In this document: positions 46,429-61,535 of the stretch, one piece after another | How the letters are laid out: every line of letters starts with the position of its first letter | Position numbering within the stretch: the stretch's first letter is position 1 | Assembly (NCBI GenBank): GCA_001599615.1 | Contig: BCHJ01000008.1 | Location: 462,825 to 526,824 of the forward strand | Direction of reading: 5' to 3' | Source of the DNA: Thielaviopsis euricoi | Lineage: Eukaryota; Ascomycota; Sordariomycetes; Microascales; Ceratocystidaceae | DNA: 64,000 bases | The notes under the pieces: generated by a model | Database searches by the model: none | Told to the model about the DNA's origin: nothing | The model's input: only the letters and a program-made list of their open reading frames with translations | Program-made: the position numbers and the translations under genes

Positions 46429-49400
46429 TGCGAGGCGAGATTGGCAGTTGGAAGTAAGTGATCTGTTTACCACAAGTTTTGTGTGGGCATTCTGCGACGG
46501 GGCGATTCTCTCTCGATTTCATTGCCACTTTTGTCACTGTATCTTAGTGTTTCTTTACAGTGACGGAAGAATGCATTCACGTACGACTACTAGCAGAATG
46601 TATCGCCCTGTAGTCTACAAGTGTCACTACTAGCAGGGCGTTTCACAAGAAACTATGCTGTCTTATATTGCATGATCGTTTTGAAGGAATCAGGAAAACA
46701 ATTGGTCAGTCAACAATTGAGACATGGCAGAGTGGCATTCTGACACTTTTTTGTTTTCTATACAAAAACTCGACCGCATCCCAGCTGAGCATATTGAGAG
46801 ACCCTGGAATTCTGCTCCAACATATTTACGTATGTGTAATACAAACATGATATAAAAAAACGGTCTCGTATCAAGCGTGGGAAACAATACAGGCTTTGAT
46901 GTTGAGAGGAGCAATAAGCAAGTATTATATTTGAGCTATGTTTCAATCCCTATCAGCCCGGTTTTACCCTCAAATTTCAACAACCTGTATATCGGTCCTA
47001 GTCTCTGTGATCTTCAATATATGACATAACAGGGATAAAAAGGAAATAAAAATTCTTGTAGATAAATCATGTGCGGTATGATACGCAAGAGTAAGCATAC
47101 GTATCAACTAAGAGAAATTACACTAAGCTCAGTCTAGAGCAAAAAAGAACCAACCCTACGTTACCTTCTCTTTCTTTTAAGCAAGGGCCAAAGCTCGAAT
47201 TGATTTCCCAAACGGTCAATATTACGGCTCGTTTAGTGACCTAGGGTACCGCCGTGAGCGATAGCCTGGTGAAGCTTCTTGTGCCCCAAGCATGTAGTGC
47301 TACTGTATACAACAAATAACAATGTGTTGCAGTAGAACATTGGATTTCGATACTTGTAAAGTAGCAATACTAGGCCGCTTACAGGGTGTATGTGAATGAT
47401 AAAAGGCACATCACTTATCCTTTGTAGTGTAGCCTGTCCTGCCGTCTGTCACGCCTAGCGGACCGACTGCCTCGAACGGGTGCTTGCAGAGACCTTACCA
47501 ATCGTCCTTATTATGATTTCAAGCATGGGAATACTTGGACAAATGCCACCTCAACCTGTTTAATTGGCGCGTAGCTTGTTGATGACAGCCCTTGAAACAG
47601 GTCGGTTGCTTAAAGTTTCGTTAGTGTGATGTGATAAAATATGACCATTGTATCTAGTCAAAGTCCGTGTTAAACGTTATTCTAATTTACACATAAGATC
47701 TAAACCTGCTATAATAGTGTACTAATGAGACTTGGTTTGCTAGCAAATAATTATGTGTCTCATAAAACTAGCCAGCCGTGCAGATTTTAGTTACACGACC
47801 AGAGACTGCCAGGGAACATCAAGCTGTTACAAGCAAAGTCATAGGCTAGTCTTCATTGTACCACTCTGAGTTGTTCCTGTTCCGGTCCAAGATTTGTAGC
47901 CGCTAGGCTGTGCAGATGATTCCACAACTACATCGTTGCTTACATGTTAGCTGCACCTTTTTTTTTCTTTTTCTTTTAGGATTAGCTTCTGTGTTCTTAT
48001 GCAGGAATATTAGCGGCAGAGTAAAAAGTCAGTAGAAGTATAATCAAAGTATCTTTTTTGCGGAATATTTTGCTACCACTTAGAGTGTATAGAAGAGAGA
48101 CTTTGCATGGTTTATGCTCAGATTCTCATAAAAAAAGAAACTTAATATTGCATCTATACTGCTGGGATGAAGGGGCGTGATTTACTCTTACGTGCGTAAC
48201 AGACTCATACCCTGTCCTTAGTCAGACGATAATATCAGGGCAAAGAGGCCAGACCGCTTGCCCTGAACTATGCAAAGAAAAGAAGCATTAGAGAAGTAAT
48301 ATAAACGAAAACGCAACACTTTCAGGAGCCTGAGTATGGGACCAGGCCGACAAATCATAGTAAAACATGTTGTTTCTTTACGTATTGTACTACAGTGTAC
48401 TTCTAGAGAGCAAGTGGTCACTGTAGTAAACGTTTATAGTGGATTTATCATGCTTCCATAGCCCTATAACAGCAACTGGTAAAGAGTCCATACTCCGGAT
48501 TCGCCGCTACGGGACAGGCATGCTTGTCGATTCTCGCAATGTGAGCACTGAATAGTAGAAAATATTGAGGCAGCCTTCGTCTATACAGGTATATTCCCAG
48601 TAAAGCATGGTAGGCTGATCAATGCACTGCGTATCTAAGATACGTAATATCAGAGTAGCAGTACCTCTCTCTACAGCTACTGGCTCTAGGTCTATACTAG
48701 AACAGCGTATTTTGACAATCCACGTTATAACATTAGATATGGACTGTCCAAAAGCCCAGAGTCCAGAAGCGAACTATAAGGCTCTATTAGTTAGCACAAA
48801 GAGGCATTGTCTCCCTAATTGGGCCACGTTTCTTCACTTACAAGTTGTCAACACATTTCTGGGAATTACCTTGGTACTTTTTAGGCGTTTCTAGAGGCAC
48901 CGTTTCCTTAAGCATCTACTCATACAGTACATCTATTGTACAGAAAAAAACCAAAAGTTCGAACGGCAGGCTTCCTGCTGCTTCCAAGATTGCTTTTCAT
49001 ATAGCTCACTTTTTCTGTTCATGTACGCACAGTACAGTTGGCTGCATCGTGGTCATTTGCCTTGCTTACAAGAACGCAACGGTTGCGGTGGTTGTCGAGC
49101 AAGGACGACTAAAGGTGGCCATTTGAGTCGGGCCATCCTACCTTTTTTTTTTTTTCTGTTTTGTGAGTGGTTCTTATTTTTCGTTCTAGGCATGCAACAG
49201 CAGGGTGTGCATCCGATTTCTTGAACAATTGCTACTTCGGTCATGGCATTTGACCTCATCCGCCCCTCTCGAAAGAAGAAATGTAAGTATGTTAATGCAC
49301 GTCGACACATCTGGCTCCAGTCTTGTTCCAAAGTTTGGGCTTCGGTAAACGCCTTATCGTCGTGACCCCCAACCTCATGGTATGGAAACAAAAGCTCGCT

Positions 49401-52400
49401 TGCCCCCTTTTGAGGTATACAGCAGGTGTACAAGATGTCAAAAGGCAATATTTGACAAGTAATACGCATCAGAAGCTTCCCATTTCGGACGAATAGTGGC
49501 TGTAGGCGATGCCATCGTGCTGCACCCTGAGATCACCAGCCAGGATGTATTTTACCGGCCTGTACTTCCAACAAAAGGCTAGACAGAGTCAACGGCAGCC
49601 GAGAGACTATGCCACGGTCTGGGGATGGCGCTAACAACTAACATCGGCTCATTTCCGCCACCTTATTGCATCTGCTGTATATGCATACACACATACATAT
49701 GTAAGTACGGATGCCCTGGTGCCAGCAAACAGTCAGCCTTTACTTTGTGGCTATATCAGGCTAGTTGCGTCTTTTTCTGTTTTTCCACCTTTTTGTAGAG
49801 TTACACTGCCATTTTGACAACTCACAAGTGTTGGTTGTTCAGAGGATGACCTGGTTTCCCAGCAAAGAAATTGAAAGCGGTGGTAGGAGAGCCCACTCCA
49901 GTGATCATACGGCGTGGGAGAAGCGCCTGTGACATCGCGTGTTTGCAACAAAGTCACGGCCAGCGTGGCCAGGATGCTGGCCTTGCGTTCTATTACGTAT
50001 GGGCAGTTTTTTAAGGCAAAGGATAAAATATAAAAAAGAAATAAACGATTACTTGGAAAAGTACGTGGAAAAAAATACTTATTTTGTCAATGTGGTCTGG
50101 CAAGCAGTTCTGCGGGGGACCAACTTAAGGCTCATGGTGCCTACATAGAGACTGTAAGGCGGATAGACCAACACATCATGCGAGTTAGTGGTAGCTGATT
50201 TGTAGAAAAGCATTAATAGTAAGATCAGGTTGTTTTGCAGTAGTGCCAAGTACTTGTTCCCTTGTAATATAGAATGCCAGACGTCGTGCGATAGGGTTAT
50301 AGTACTAAATAGGGTACACGGGTTTCGGCTTTGACAATTATGCCGGACCTTGCTCGGCTTAGCGAATGTACTTTTGTACCTGCTTTTTGGCTCGGCACTA
50401 TATGCGAAAGCCGATACTTTCTTGCTCAATTTGTCTCTCCTCCCCGGTGTCGTGGAAACAATAAGTAGCACAACGTCACATGTCACCGCCTCAATGAAGC
50501 TTTGTCCACCACGGTTTTCAGACATTTCGAGGAGGTGCTTGCTTGAATGAGTCTCGTCGCTTACTATGCACAAGTGCTCGCTACAGAGATCTTATTACAT
50601 GTGTTGGTTTATAGTGACTCGGGTTTTCTGTATTTTCGACTCCTTTTGCAGGATATTGTTAGTCGGCTATTGTTTATTAGTGGATTTGAGGTATTTCGTC
50701 TTTTTTATTTTTATTTTTATTTTTTTTCCTTCTAGATTTCGACCAGGGTCTTTTGGACCCTTCGACAATCTGGTTGTTCCGTCGTAGCCGCTGTAAGTGC
50801 AAGAAGAAGACACAAGATAGCATCCGGAGAGACGCAGGGTATTATCTCCGAGGGTCGTAAACAAGACCTGACCTTGCTGCTTATAGCAATGCATATCCAT
50901 TGCCCACTGCAACCTGATATTAGCCCCCCCCCGTGGATCAGAAACAAGGTACGCGCTATGATGCCACAAGGAAGTCGTCAGTACTTAGATAGCAGGTAGA
51001 TGCACAAGGGAAGGGACTTGAATAAAACCGGTTTATCTATAAGCACGCTATGCAATACGTGCGTGCTTCACCCTGGAAGGCCGTCCGCACATATAGACCA
51101 GAGTAAACAAATGCCCTTTGGATCGGATGAAAAGAACAAAAAAATTATGAAATAAATTATAGGGGTGTCTGAGCTCTAGTGCGACTGAGTAATATAACAG
51201 GATATAACTTCTTATAGTAACACCTTTTTTTTGTGTTTTGTTCCGTTGACGGCCCTGAATTATGCGCAGGGTCGGCGAGATAAAGCATCAGCTTCAGCGG
51301 CTCAGTGCAGCAATACGTGATATAATAATCCAGCAAACAAGGGCCTAGCAATATGCTTAAAATATATCAAATCCACAGCAAATTATGCGGCCCTCCTTGT
51401 GTCTTTACACCGTATATGTTTCTATATATTCGCTACTGGGCTACGTCTATTATAAGGCTGGCCCGGGTTAAAGCTGTGGATTACCTCGTTTTCGCTGTAC
51501 CGACATAAGCTCCGTCGCTTATTTATCTCACCAGGACGCTCTGCTTGATTTTTTTGGTACCAGGAGCAATAATATCTAACTCATAGACATAATACTAGGT
51601 ACCGAGCGAGGTATGCTGTGTCCCTAAAACATGTCGAGTATCTGCAGCAGCTTGATATAGATTTTTCACTAGCAATAGCGGTATTGGTTTCATTTCCACT
51701 GTTGCTCTTCGGGGACCCGGCGCAGAATAACGCCCGCAAATGCTTGGGAGTCTAGAAGCAGACCCGGCATACGAGGGTGCATGAATAAGACAGGAGTGGC
51801 ATACTTTTCATGACTGGCATGTCGTTCCTAGGGAAGAGGAATATTTTTAATACGGCACATGAGTACCCAAGCATCCCACAAACATTGCTAGCCCAACGAC
51901 TCATGAGTTTTTATAATAGTAGCAGATAACATCCTTACGTCGTGATACTATGCTCGTTACCCAGCCAATATTACCCCAGAATCGAGGTTATACTTGAGGC
52001 TACAGCGACCAAATGCCACAGTATCTTTATAGTGTCTTATAATATAATACTGGTTACTTATACACGAATCGTATCACAGTTGGGTATTTATGGCATGCAA
52101 AAGTTAACAGACAATCAACAGCTCTGTGCCTCAGGTCGGTACGTGCGTTGCCACACGCCCGCAGGAGCTTACACATCATGGTATTATAGCTTAAGCATAG
52201 GCAATATAGCGGCAAGCCACATGAGACAACAAATCGGCGACCTGAATTTCAGCGGTGGCCGAATATAGACGATACAGCCAATAAGACATGTCATCGCCTA
52301 TACAGTATCCGCTGTACAGCCTGTACAATGAGCTCTTTAAATGTAGAAAAGTATAGAATCTGAGATTCATTATTGCCTACTAATGTGATATTTGATACTA

Positions 52401-55400
52401 CTGACTTCAAATAGCAAAGTAACCAGCGCTAGCTATAATAACGAGCTGGAGAAAGTGGCAAAGCCAGTTACATAGCTGTAGTCCAGCGGCAATCTATAGC
52501 GCCGGGAGTAAGTATTCAAAATAGGCAATATGATGATTATTTCTATAACCGGTAAATTTCGAGGCTAGGCGGGGCTGCTTGTCTACACTTGGAGTTATTA
52601 TTACATAGGCAAAAACCACGAGACAACGCCTGCCTCTATGACTGGGGGAAGAACAAGACGACCCTGTACAGATTCGCTTCTTTTATCCTCATATAGCCTA
52701 GCAAAGTCACATCGTAATAGGAGCCAGAAAAGTACAAGTAGTGCTATTACTATTATACGAGTAATGAGAGAATGGACGGCCGGTCATGTCTTGCCTGTGT
52801 AGACAAATATGGAAATATAGAAATATCTACAAAGGAGCGTACAAGGACTGAGTGTTCATTCGTATACTATACACAAGAAGTTGGCGAGATGAGACTAGAT
52901 AGGACCAGAATCTCAGTCGGTTGGTCAGGAGCAATAAAATCAAAAGGGCAACAAACTTTAGTGTATGTACTGTACCAAGCACGAAGTACAGATTGCCATG
53001 CTGGGTCAGATACTCGTGGGCCTGGTTGACCAGGAAGTCCCAGCTATACTGCACATATTTTGCATGGCTCGTTGTAATTGATCGCAGACGGCGGGAAGAG
53101 GCCAGCCAGAGTAAATCCCATCCATAGTTAAAAGCAAAATGTCACATGTTGGACGAGGATTCCCCAGCTTGGAGTCATTATGACCAACAAACAGCCAAGA
53201 CGGGTGTGTGAGGAGTTGGGCATTGATATCTCGGTGTAGAGGATATTAAAGACCGAGTTAGTCACTATTTACAGCAAACCCTCTATCTTTTCTCTTGACC
53301 GTATTTCGTAGAACGTATAACAGGACTAATTAGACACGGTTATATTTCTCTCATCTATTTGAAGTTGCTTTTTTTCTATTATATCATGAAAGTTGGACGG
53401 TGGCTCCCTACATTTTCTCGCCTACTTAGAACAAGGAAAATCGTCGAAACTTCAACTGTTCCGCTACAAGTTCATAACCTGTGTGCGGCGTAAGGGGAAA
53501 AGGCAAACATGAGGTCTATTGTTCTTCCTAGATGTTTCAATCTAGCGAATTCTACAGTACTTTGTGTACGGCATAACACAAATGTGACACTTTAAGACAA
53601 CCTCTCGCAGCTTCAGGCTTGTTACGTTGGGTCAGCTGTATTTTCTAATCATGACCAAGACACTCAGTCAGCAACAAGTCGAAGCGCCAGTAAGGCCAGC
53701 AGTACCGTACCGTACCAGCTGTTGGAGAGTAGGCGCCGGTAGATGTTGTTTTTGTCACCCTCCCCAGACGTACTTGAGTATATTGTGTGCCGTTGGAGTG
53801 TACTTGGGACATAAAGGAGAAGGGGGGGTGTGGAATATTGATTTTGAAGGTATAAAGAAGGGTGTGTTAGTGCCTCTGAGAGCCAGACAAGGCAAGGTAT
53901 AGGACTATCACCATTGACCTCTATAACGGGCGGCGTTTACTATTATTGTGTGATATTAAGTAGCACTGTCACTAGAAAAAGAGGCCTAATTATCCTCGTT
54001 TACAAATAACGGGCAGGCAAGGCACCATGTAAGCTTGCGTATTCACGGCAACTCTGGGTAGCATCCAGCCCCTTCAGAACATGAATGAAAATAGCAAGCA
54101 GGTTTATTAAGTTTATTATAGATTTTGTTATCTTTTCTTTTCTTTTTTTTATTTTATTTTATTTTTGCACGGACTTGGATTTATTTTTTTTTTCTCTCGA
54201 TTTGCTTTTGTCGATCTTGCAACGGGCAAACTTCCTAGATGGTCGAAAGCGAATAAAGGAACCAGAGTTAATACATGGTACTTAAAATGGAGAGGAGAGA
54301 GAGAAAAAGAAAAAGAAAATAATAAGAAAAAAAAAAAAGCATGGCTCGGCACTCAAGGTACAGTAGCAATACAAACGGTACTCCCTCCTCAAACAAAACC
54401 CCGTACCTGGCTGGTCATTTTATCGATTTTTCTTTTGGCTGTTTCTATCCTGGCTCGGACCTAGGAGATAAAGAGAATAAATAAGAATAAAATATCAACA
54501 GCATGGGTTTAGAGGGGCAATTAAACGAAGAATAACAGAAAAAAAAAAGAAATAAACTCATGCTCGTAAACAGCCACTCCATATAAACGAGGGAAAGAAG
54601 AAAGTAAAAGGCCGTTAATTGTGAAGCCCTCCAAATTTCCCTGACGGCGGGCGGGTAAGGCATTGGACAAGGGAGCCAACAATTGTCAGAGCAAATCCGA
54701 GTGTGCAGTAGCACTTATTAGAACCCCAAAGTGGCCCTGTATCATCGTCATTTTCAGCTGGTTTCGACTTTACAGGAGTATTGCTGTTCTAGGAACTATC
54801 ACCGAAGCCTATATTTTGTTTGATGTGCAAGGTGCCCAGCAGGAGGAGTTTCTTGGAATTGGACCAGCACGCCGCTTAATAGCAGAAGGCCATGAAAGGT
54901 TGGACACCCCTCATGTCCCGGCGGTGGGTGCCGCTGAGAAAGCGAGTGGCTCTGCAATGAATGGAATCAGTGTCGCATTGTCGTTGTAGTGACACTCGAT
55001 AGACGGCATGTTGTTAATGAGCGTATTGTCCACGTACACAGGTACGTATGTATTTGTTTGGGTGACTATGTCAAAATATGCTTCTTTGTCACCAGTCACA
55101 CCAGCGGGAGCCGGTTGGGTTGGGTTGTGACTTGGCTCGAGACAAGTCTTGTATAACACCATGTTTTAGGGGGTACAACTTTGTCTGTCTTTGGTGTAAG
55201 ACAGGGTAAGGAAAGGCAAGGCAAGTTCTTGTGTACAACAACGACGCCCTTTTGGGTAGATAGAGAACACCAATTCCGGCATTCAGATCAAATTGCCCAC
55301 TTACTTGCCACACACGAAAGGCCGAAATGAGAGAAGTATCATTTATATTCTATGGACGCTATTAATCGGCTAGTCGATTGGCACAGCGGTCTCAATGCTG

Positions 55401-56355
55401 GGAACGGCACTGTAATGTACACAGCGTACTGGAAGTGGGCAGGGACCGGGGACGTAGTCTTGGATTTTGTTGGATTTATTACTGGGTGTCCATGTGAGGG
55501 GGGGGGGGGGTATATATCTTGTTAAGGTAATTTCATGATCACCCAAATGGAGGCCGCACTCGGTGCCGAGATTTACAGTCGCTCTGGATTGTCAGCCAGT
55601 GAAGCAAGACGAGCAAGTGGGTTGATCATGACAGTTTAGAGTAGAGGCTGACTAGTCAAACTTGTATAGTAGTGCCTTTTTTTTTTTTCATGCTGCTTGA
55701 ACTTATGATGCAACCACCATATTAACATCTCACGACATTGTCCCCACGTGGGTTGACTATTGGAGAAACAAAAAAAAAGGGAAGAAAACAGCTGTTAGGC
55801 AATAGTTTGCGGTAAGCAAAAGGCTCAAAGGAGGTCATGATGCAACTTAGACAGGGAGCTATTCACTTCTCAATACAGGGTACTTTTTACCGGCAGGCCA
55901 TGCAGGCGTTCATCGTAAGTGAGAGCGGCAAGAATATTTTTCCTATCCTGTTTTGTTTGTATTCTTTTTTCTTCTTTTCCCTCTTTCTTCTCCCCCCTAA
56001 AGTTAGACAGTTCCCTTGTTAGCAGTGCTAGTGGTGGTATCACTGGTGCTGTAATGCTATTATAGTATGACGTTGAAAAGACTGACTTGAAAGGACGGTA
56101 ATTGTTACTGTCAAAGCCTGAGCTTTTCCCCAGCGCAGCGCCCCCTCTTCACTCTCTTATCACTTTACAGCGGTATCTCGGCACTATCGGTCGACTGTTC
56201 TAGGACAGGACGTCTTCCTACGTACTTTAGTGCTAGACGACTTTGGGAAAAATCAGGGCCAATCGTCGCGTCCTTCTACAGAAAGAGGGGCAAACCAGGT
56301 TCAATCTCATGATTATTGCTGTATTGGTGCGTTCACTTCACCCCGCGCGGCGGGT

Positions 56356-56394
56356 TTGCATTGCATTGCATGGCATTACATTGCATTGCATTGC
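56356..56394 (+). repeat. TTGCA pentanucleotide repeat
   Basis: About seven imperfect tandem copies of a TTGCA/TTACA/TGGCA unit. Confidence 0.75.
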
Positions 56395-57884
56395 GTCTAC
56401 CTACAGTAGGTGAAAAAAACGAGAGCCGTGAGTGGGACATAATATCCATCGGACCAGTACGGCGGACCAGTTGAAAGAAGATATGAGGCGCCCTAAAATG
56501 GCTCCGAGGTGGCTTAAAAGCCCTAGAGAGAGTAAGTGGCATGGCTGCATATGCAGGCAGCGTTATCATCATCATCAGCAGCAGCAGATAGTAATAGTAG
56601 TGGTACCGCTATTACGACTACTACCACTCCAAATAAATGGATGGTCCCTTTGACTGATGCACTGCCAGTTGGAGTTGACCGAGTGGGTGAGTGGCGAACG
56701 AGGCATGCGATGCGCACCGGCTGACTATGAGAATACAGCCAAAATGTACAAATACTCGTACGAAAACACTCATGATGCGAAATAAGGCGGTTCCCAGAGA
56801 ACTTTAAAGCGCTTGTGGCGTTTTCCGGGCCGGTCGTTAGTGGCTTGTGGTACGGCATCGATTTCGGATATCGCAGCTAGCTTTTAGTGTGTTCCATGTG
56901 ACGGACTTCAATGATTTTTTTTTTCGCATGTGCTACATGGACCGCGTAAATGCATGCTTTTGCCTGATTATCATGGCTCGGGGGCCTCAGTTGAATGGAT
57001 TATTAGGTGACTTGCCAAACCCACCTCCAGTATCCGTACGCCTGTACATATACTGGTCACTCACCCCGACCGACGGACCCGCAAGTCACAGTAACTCTGT
57101 AGGTACAGTACTTACATACTTGGACACGGCCCGTTCGGATCCAGAGCTCTGGGTTTCTTTCTTTCTCAGTAACTTTGGGATCTTTTGGGTCGGTCGGGAT
57201 AGAAATCAATAGACACTGCAGAGCACTATTGCTCGATGGCGAAAGATGGCGCGTTGGGAAGTCAAGGAGCCGAAAAAAGAGATCGAGTGACTCCCCAGTC
57301 CGCTGTACCATGTACTTTGTAGTATACAGCAGCACACTGAGAGAAGAGAAGGGCTTAAGAACCATGTTCACTTTATTGGACCAGTAGTTGTCAAAGACAG
57401 ATTCGCTGACCGTTTTCGTTGAAAATACGAAGTACCTGTCGACGCATACAGCACAAATTTCACTGACAATGTGTATTTAAATATCGTGCAGTTTGTAACC
57501 TTTGATGGCCACGAGTTGCCTGTGTCCAGCTTTCGGAGGCCTTTAGGTTGGCTGTAAAGTACCTGTTAGAAACCAACGCTTTAGGGTATAGGAAAACAAC
57601 GAGCATATGCTCACTAACACAACAAATGCCTTTGTTCTGTCTGCCAAAAAGCAACAAGGATAGGGTAGAGAAAAACAATCAGAGATAACAGGATCACTCC
57701 CCGCCCCAATACATTGCTCGGTTCCGCACTGTCGGAACACGACTCGACTTGTCATTGGCTGATTACACCAAGACAAGGGAGTCCGGACCCTGGTGCTATC
57801 GAGACCAGCAATACTCTCAATCGACCTTCCTGAAAAACCGAGTCTGACCACCTAGGGTTACATTTTCTGTGGTACTGAATTGGG

Positions 57885-57913
57885 GAAGAAGAAGAGAAGA
57901 AGAAGAAGAAGAA
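57885..57913 (+). repeat. GAA trinucleotide repeat
   Basis: GAA/AGA units with one interruption, in a purine-rich stretch of the plus strand. Confidence 0.75.
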
Positions 57914-58721
57914 AGGGAATGACGACGTAGGAGACCCTCCCCTGACAGGCAACGAATAATATACAGAAGAAAAAAAGAGCAAGAAAGAGATAAAGAGAGA
58001 GAAGAAAAAAAAATAAGACAACAGGGAGCCCCCAGACAATGAGAAGAGACGCCCTTTCTTCGTCCTTTGCTTTTTGCCTGTACTTACAGAAAGCCACGCC
58101 CGAGGGTTGCAACAAGACAAGCCACACATCCCACGCAATGAAACATAAATCCGCAGGGCCAAGAGCAGGCTCGCTCTTTCGCGCTCTGCCGTTTTGGACG
58201 GGGGGGTTTAAAGAGATGGGAGAGGAGGGGAGGGGATAGAGTAGAATGGGAAATGCGTGTTGAAGGCCGGCTTATCATAGGAAGAGGACAGGAACAAGGC
58301 CAGAAAAGCCGGTAGTACTTTTATTTATTTATTATTTTTATTCTTTTGGTAACCTTGAATTAATATCACCAGGTTAAGACAAGCACAAGAGGCCGTAAAA
58401 AAAAAACCCCCTCCAACAAAAAAAAAAAAACCACAGACCAACTCCCTACCCAAAGAAAGCAACAGTTACAACTGGCAAACTGAAAGCTGAGGCGGCTCCG
58501 TGGACGGACCATGACGATAAACTGCACTGACCTGACGCAGCTGCTTCCATTTTGCTTCTGTACTGGCTCGCATTTGCTTCTGTAGCACTTTTTTATCCCT
58601 TATTATGTTCCTTTTTTCTCGGGTTTGACGGGCTCTACAATTGCGCCCCTCATGCTTTTCTTTTTCTAGCCCTGAACTGATCTTGGCTGACCAACCTGCG
58701 ATGCTATGGTATCCTCAAGCC

Positions 58722-58746
58722 TTTTTTTTTTTTTTTTTTTTTTTTT
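58722..58746 (+). repeat. T25 homopolymer
   Basis: Uninterrupted run of 25 T in the gene-poor region. Confidence 0.9.
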
Positions 58747-61514
58747 GCCTATTTCCTGGCCCATGTAACCCCATTTGCTATAGTGACTGTATTCTGGTGC
58801 CCGGACGTGATATTCATGCACAGCCGGACTATGCCATGAGCGCATCCACGCGTCGCTGGACTGGACGAACCGTGGTTCGCGCTGTAGTAAAGCAGCGACG
58901 ATGAGGCTAGACGGCTTTCTTTTTTACGACATTACAGGGAGTTGTTTGCCTTGCCTGTGGCATAAAATGAGTACAAGTGACTTGCGTTGGATAGACATGA
59001 AACTGCCGAGAATGCAGGCCGAAAGCAGCATCCAATTCAACCCAGTTGATGCCTCTCTTTTTTTGCAACGAGTACCTGTAGATCACGCCAGACGTTGTTC
59101 ATGCCACTTAATTCAAGTTTGATGGAACCAGACTTGGCTGAATCGTACTTTTGGATTTGTAGGTAGTACGTAGTCGTTGTTGGGCCTTTACCGGCGACTA
59201 AGCACAGTGAAAATTTAACCCCAAGCGTTTGAAACCTCGGCAATTCCACACTCTAAAACGAAATTCAAGCAAAGAGGGGAATTAAAAAACACAACAAGGG
59301 AAATAAAATAAAAGTAAAATAGACAGCGGGTGGACCAGGCGTTGGAGGGCATCGGGGGAATATCCCAAAGCTCCCAAACGGGTGATTTTGCATAAAACAA
59401 ACACGACACAGCAGTGGCCAGAAGCGGCCTCTTAAAAAGAAAAAGAAAAAGAAAAAGAATAATAATAATAATAAAATAAAAGTAACTCGGTATGTCATAG
59501 ATTGTAAGCTGTTTATAGCACTGTTTCTGGTACTTGTTCGTCGGTTGTTGGGTGAACGTTGCCATGACGCAGCATGTATTTCCTTTTCTTTTTATCTGCA
59601 TTTTTGTACAGATCAAGCACTCTGCACGGCCGCTGGAAAAAGACTAACATAAATCTCCCAAAAGACCCTGGGCAAAAGCACAAACAAAAGCCAAGCCGAG
59701 TTTAAAGTAACTTAGCCCGGTATATACTCTCCCAGTTCAAGTACTTATATAAATACATATACGTAAAACAAAAACCTCTTTCAACATCTGTTGTGCAACA
59801 GGCCAGAAACGCGTCGGAAACCGGTTGTTAACCGGCTGCACTGATACCGCCATGAACATGATAATATATGCTCTTTATGCTCACAGTGTGGTATTCGGCG
59901 CGCTGTGCATTGCATTGCTTGCCTTGTTGCAAACGAACAGCTCAGCACCCGCCACCCACAGGTCCGTCCGGCGGGGGGTCTGAAGCAAAACTGTGCTATA
60001 GTATAGTCCATAAGCAAGTACTTTTTAAGGCGGGCGGCACGGGTACGGAACCGCTATATTCAGCACGCAAAATCATGGTATGCGGCTGCCTTGGCGGGCC
60101 ATCGCAAAACACCGTCGGCCGGGTTGACGGCCGTCCATTCGCGACGCATAAGAATGTCGTGAGGTGCCGTACGAGTGGCGCAAAAAGCTCCCGGGGGTTG
60201 TTTCTGCTGCTCGGTGCCGAATCTCCACCAGGTACCTGTATGTGCGCCACTGACTGTTGCCACTAATATTCTTGTTCGTATCATTACAACATTGGTTGTA
60301 GCTCAGGCTCTCAGATAGCCAATGTCCACCGTATAATGAATGTCAAAGTTGCACGTACTTTTATTCAATGTCCATCTGTTCTCTACAGGTCATGAATCAG
60401 ACGCCCACTTACTGCATCGAACGACTACTACAAGGTCTATCCATACACTCATAGTACAGTACGCACTGGACTTACTGTAGGCAGTGGGCAAGTTGCCGTT
60501 TTAGGACAGCTTCGGATTCTCATGCCTTGTGTTTCCTCTTAACACGGCCCGTCTTTTAAAGAGCGTTATGACTTTTTTTTTTTTTATTCATTACTCTCAT
60601 GGAACCCTAAAGTTATGGAGAGACTGCGTTATGACTTTGATTTACCCGAGTTTTACAGGCAGAAGTAGTATCAGCAGGCATTCTCCAAACATGGTATCGG
60701 ACAATGCGCTGCGAACTTGGACAGAACAAGTGAAAAAAAGCCAGTAAGTCGACGAATCAGAACAAAAAATTGTGCCCTAAAAGCCCTGACCAACGGCATA
60801 TTCAGTGTTTAATTTTACTGGAGCCGTATCCCAGGCCTCACTTTGTTACTGTCATTTCTCTAAAAAAGAAGGTTGATGTCTGTTCAAGCCTGATGCGACG
60901 TTTACGAAGAGGAGCTCTTGCTTACCATTCTTGACTTGTCCATTTCCAATCACAGGCGGCGCCCCCTCCAAAACCAAAACCAAAAACGGCTACAGAAAGA
61001 GACCTGGTCTGAGGTGCACCGCCACAGGCCTGGCCGGCACCTGAGAAGACGCCAATGTCAAAAGACCTCCAGCTACGCGGCCCGTTTATTATTTATTTTT
61101 CCTTACTTTTGCTTACGCACAGAGCAGGTCGGTTATACGGAGGTGAGAAGAAGAAGGGTAGGTAGCAAGAGCAGCAGCCATTATAGCTCTTTGTTCCCCA
61201 GCTTTCATGTGCTTCTGTAACGGGGAAACGCCTGGAAGATTACTTTTTTGCGTAAATAGGCCAATCACAAGCTGTGGCTGTCTCTGACAGTGCTTCTCGG
61301 TGTTAGTGCTAGTAGTATTCTTCTTTATGAGTTCATTACGGCAGGTAAACCTTCCGCGCGATGGTGTATCTTTGGATAGGCCGTGAAAAGTCCGGGCGGA
61401 CGCATACAGATCAAAGATGAGATACATCATACTATATGGAATATCTACCGTACATGGATGGGAAGTACGGGTTTATAAGCCGAGAGACTTTTTATGCAGC
61501 AAATACAAAGAACG

Positions 61515-61535
61515 AAAAAAAAAAAAAAAAAAAAA
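61515..61535 (+). repeat. A21 homopolymer
   Basis: Uninterrupted run of 21 A in the gene-poor region. Confidence 0.9.

Noticed and set aside
47000..53500. Possible RIP-degraded transposon
   Set aside because: TA steps are frequent, but CA/TG steps are not visibly depleted and no reverse transcriptase, integrase or transposase remnant is readable; a RIP index calculation would settle it.
60290..60370. tRNA-like A-box string (GTAGCTCAGGCTC)
   Set aside because: No B-box (GGTTCGANNCC) at the right distance and no cloverleaf pairing seen.
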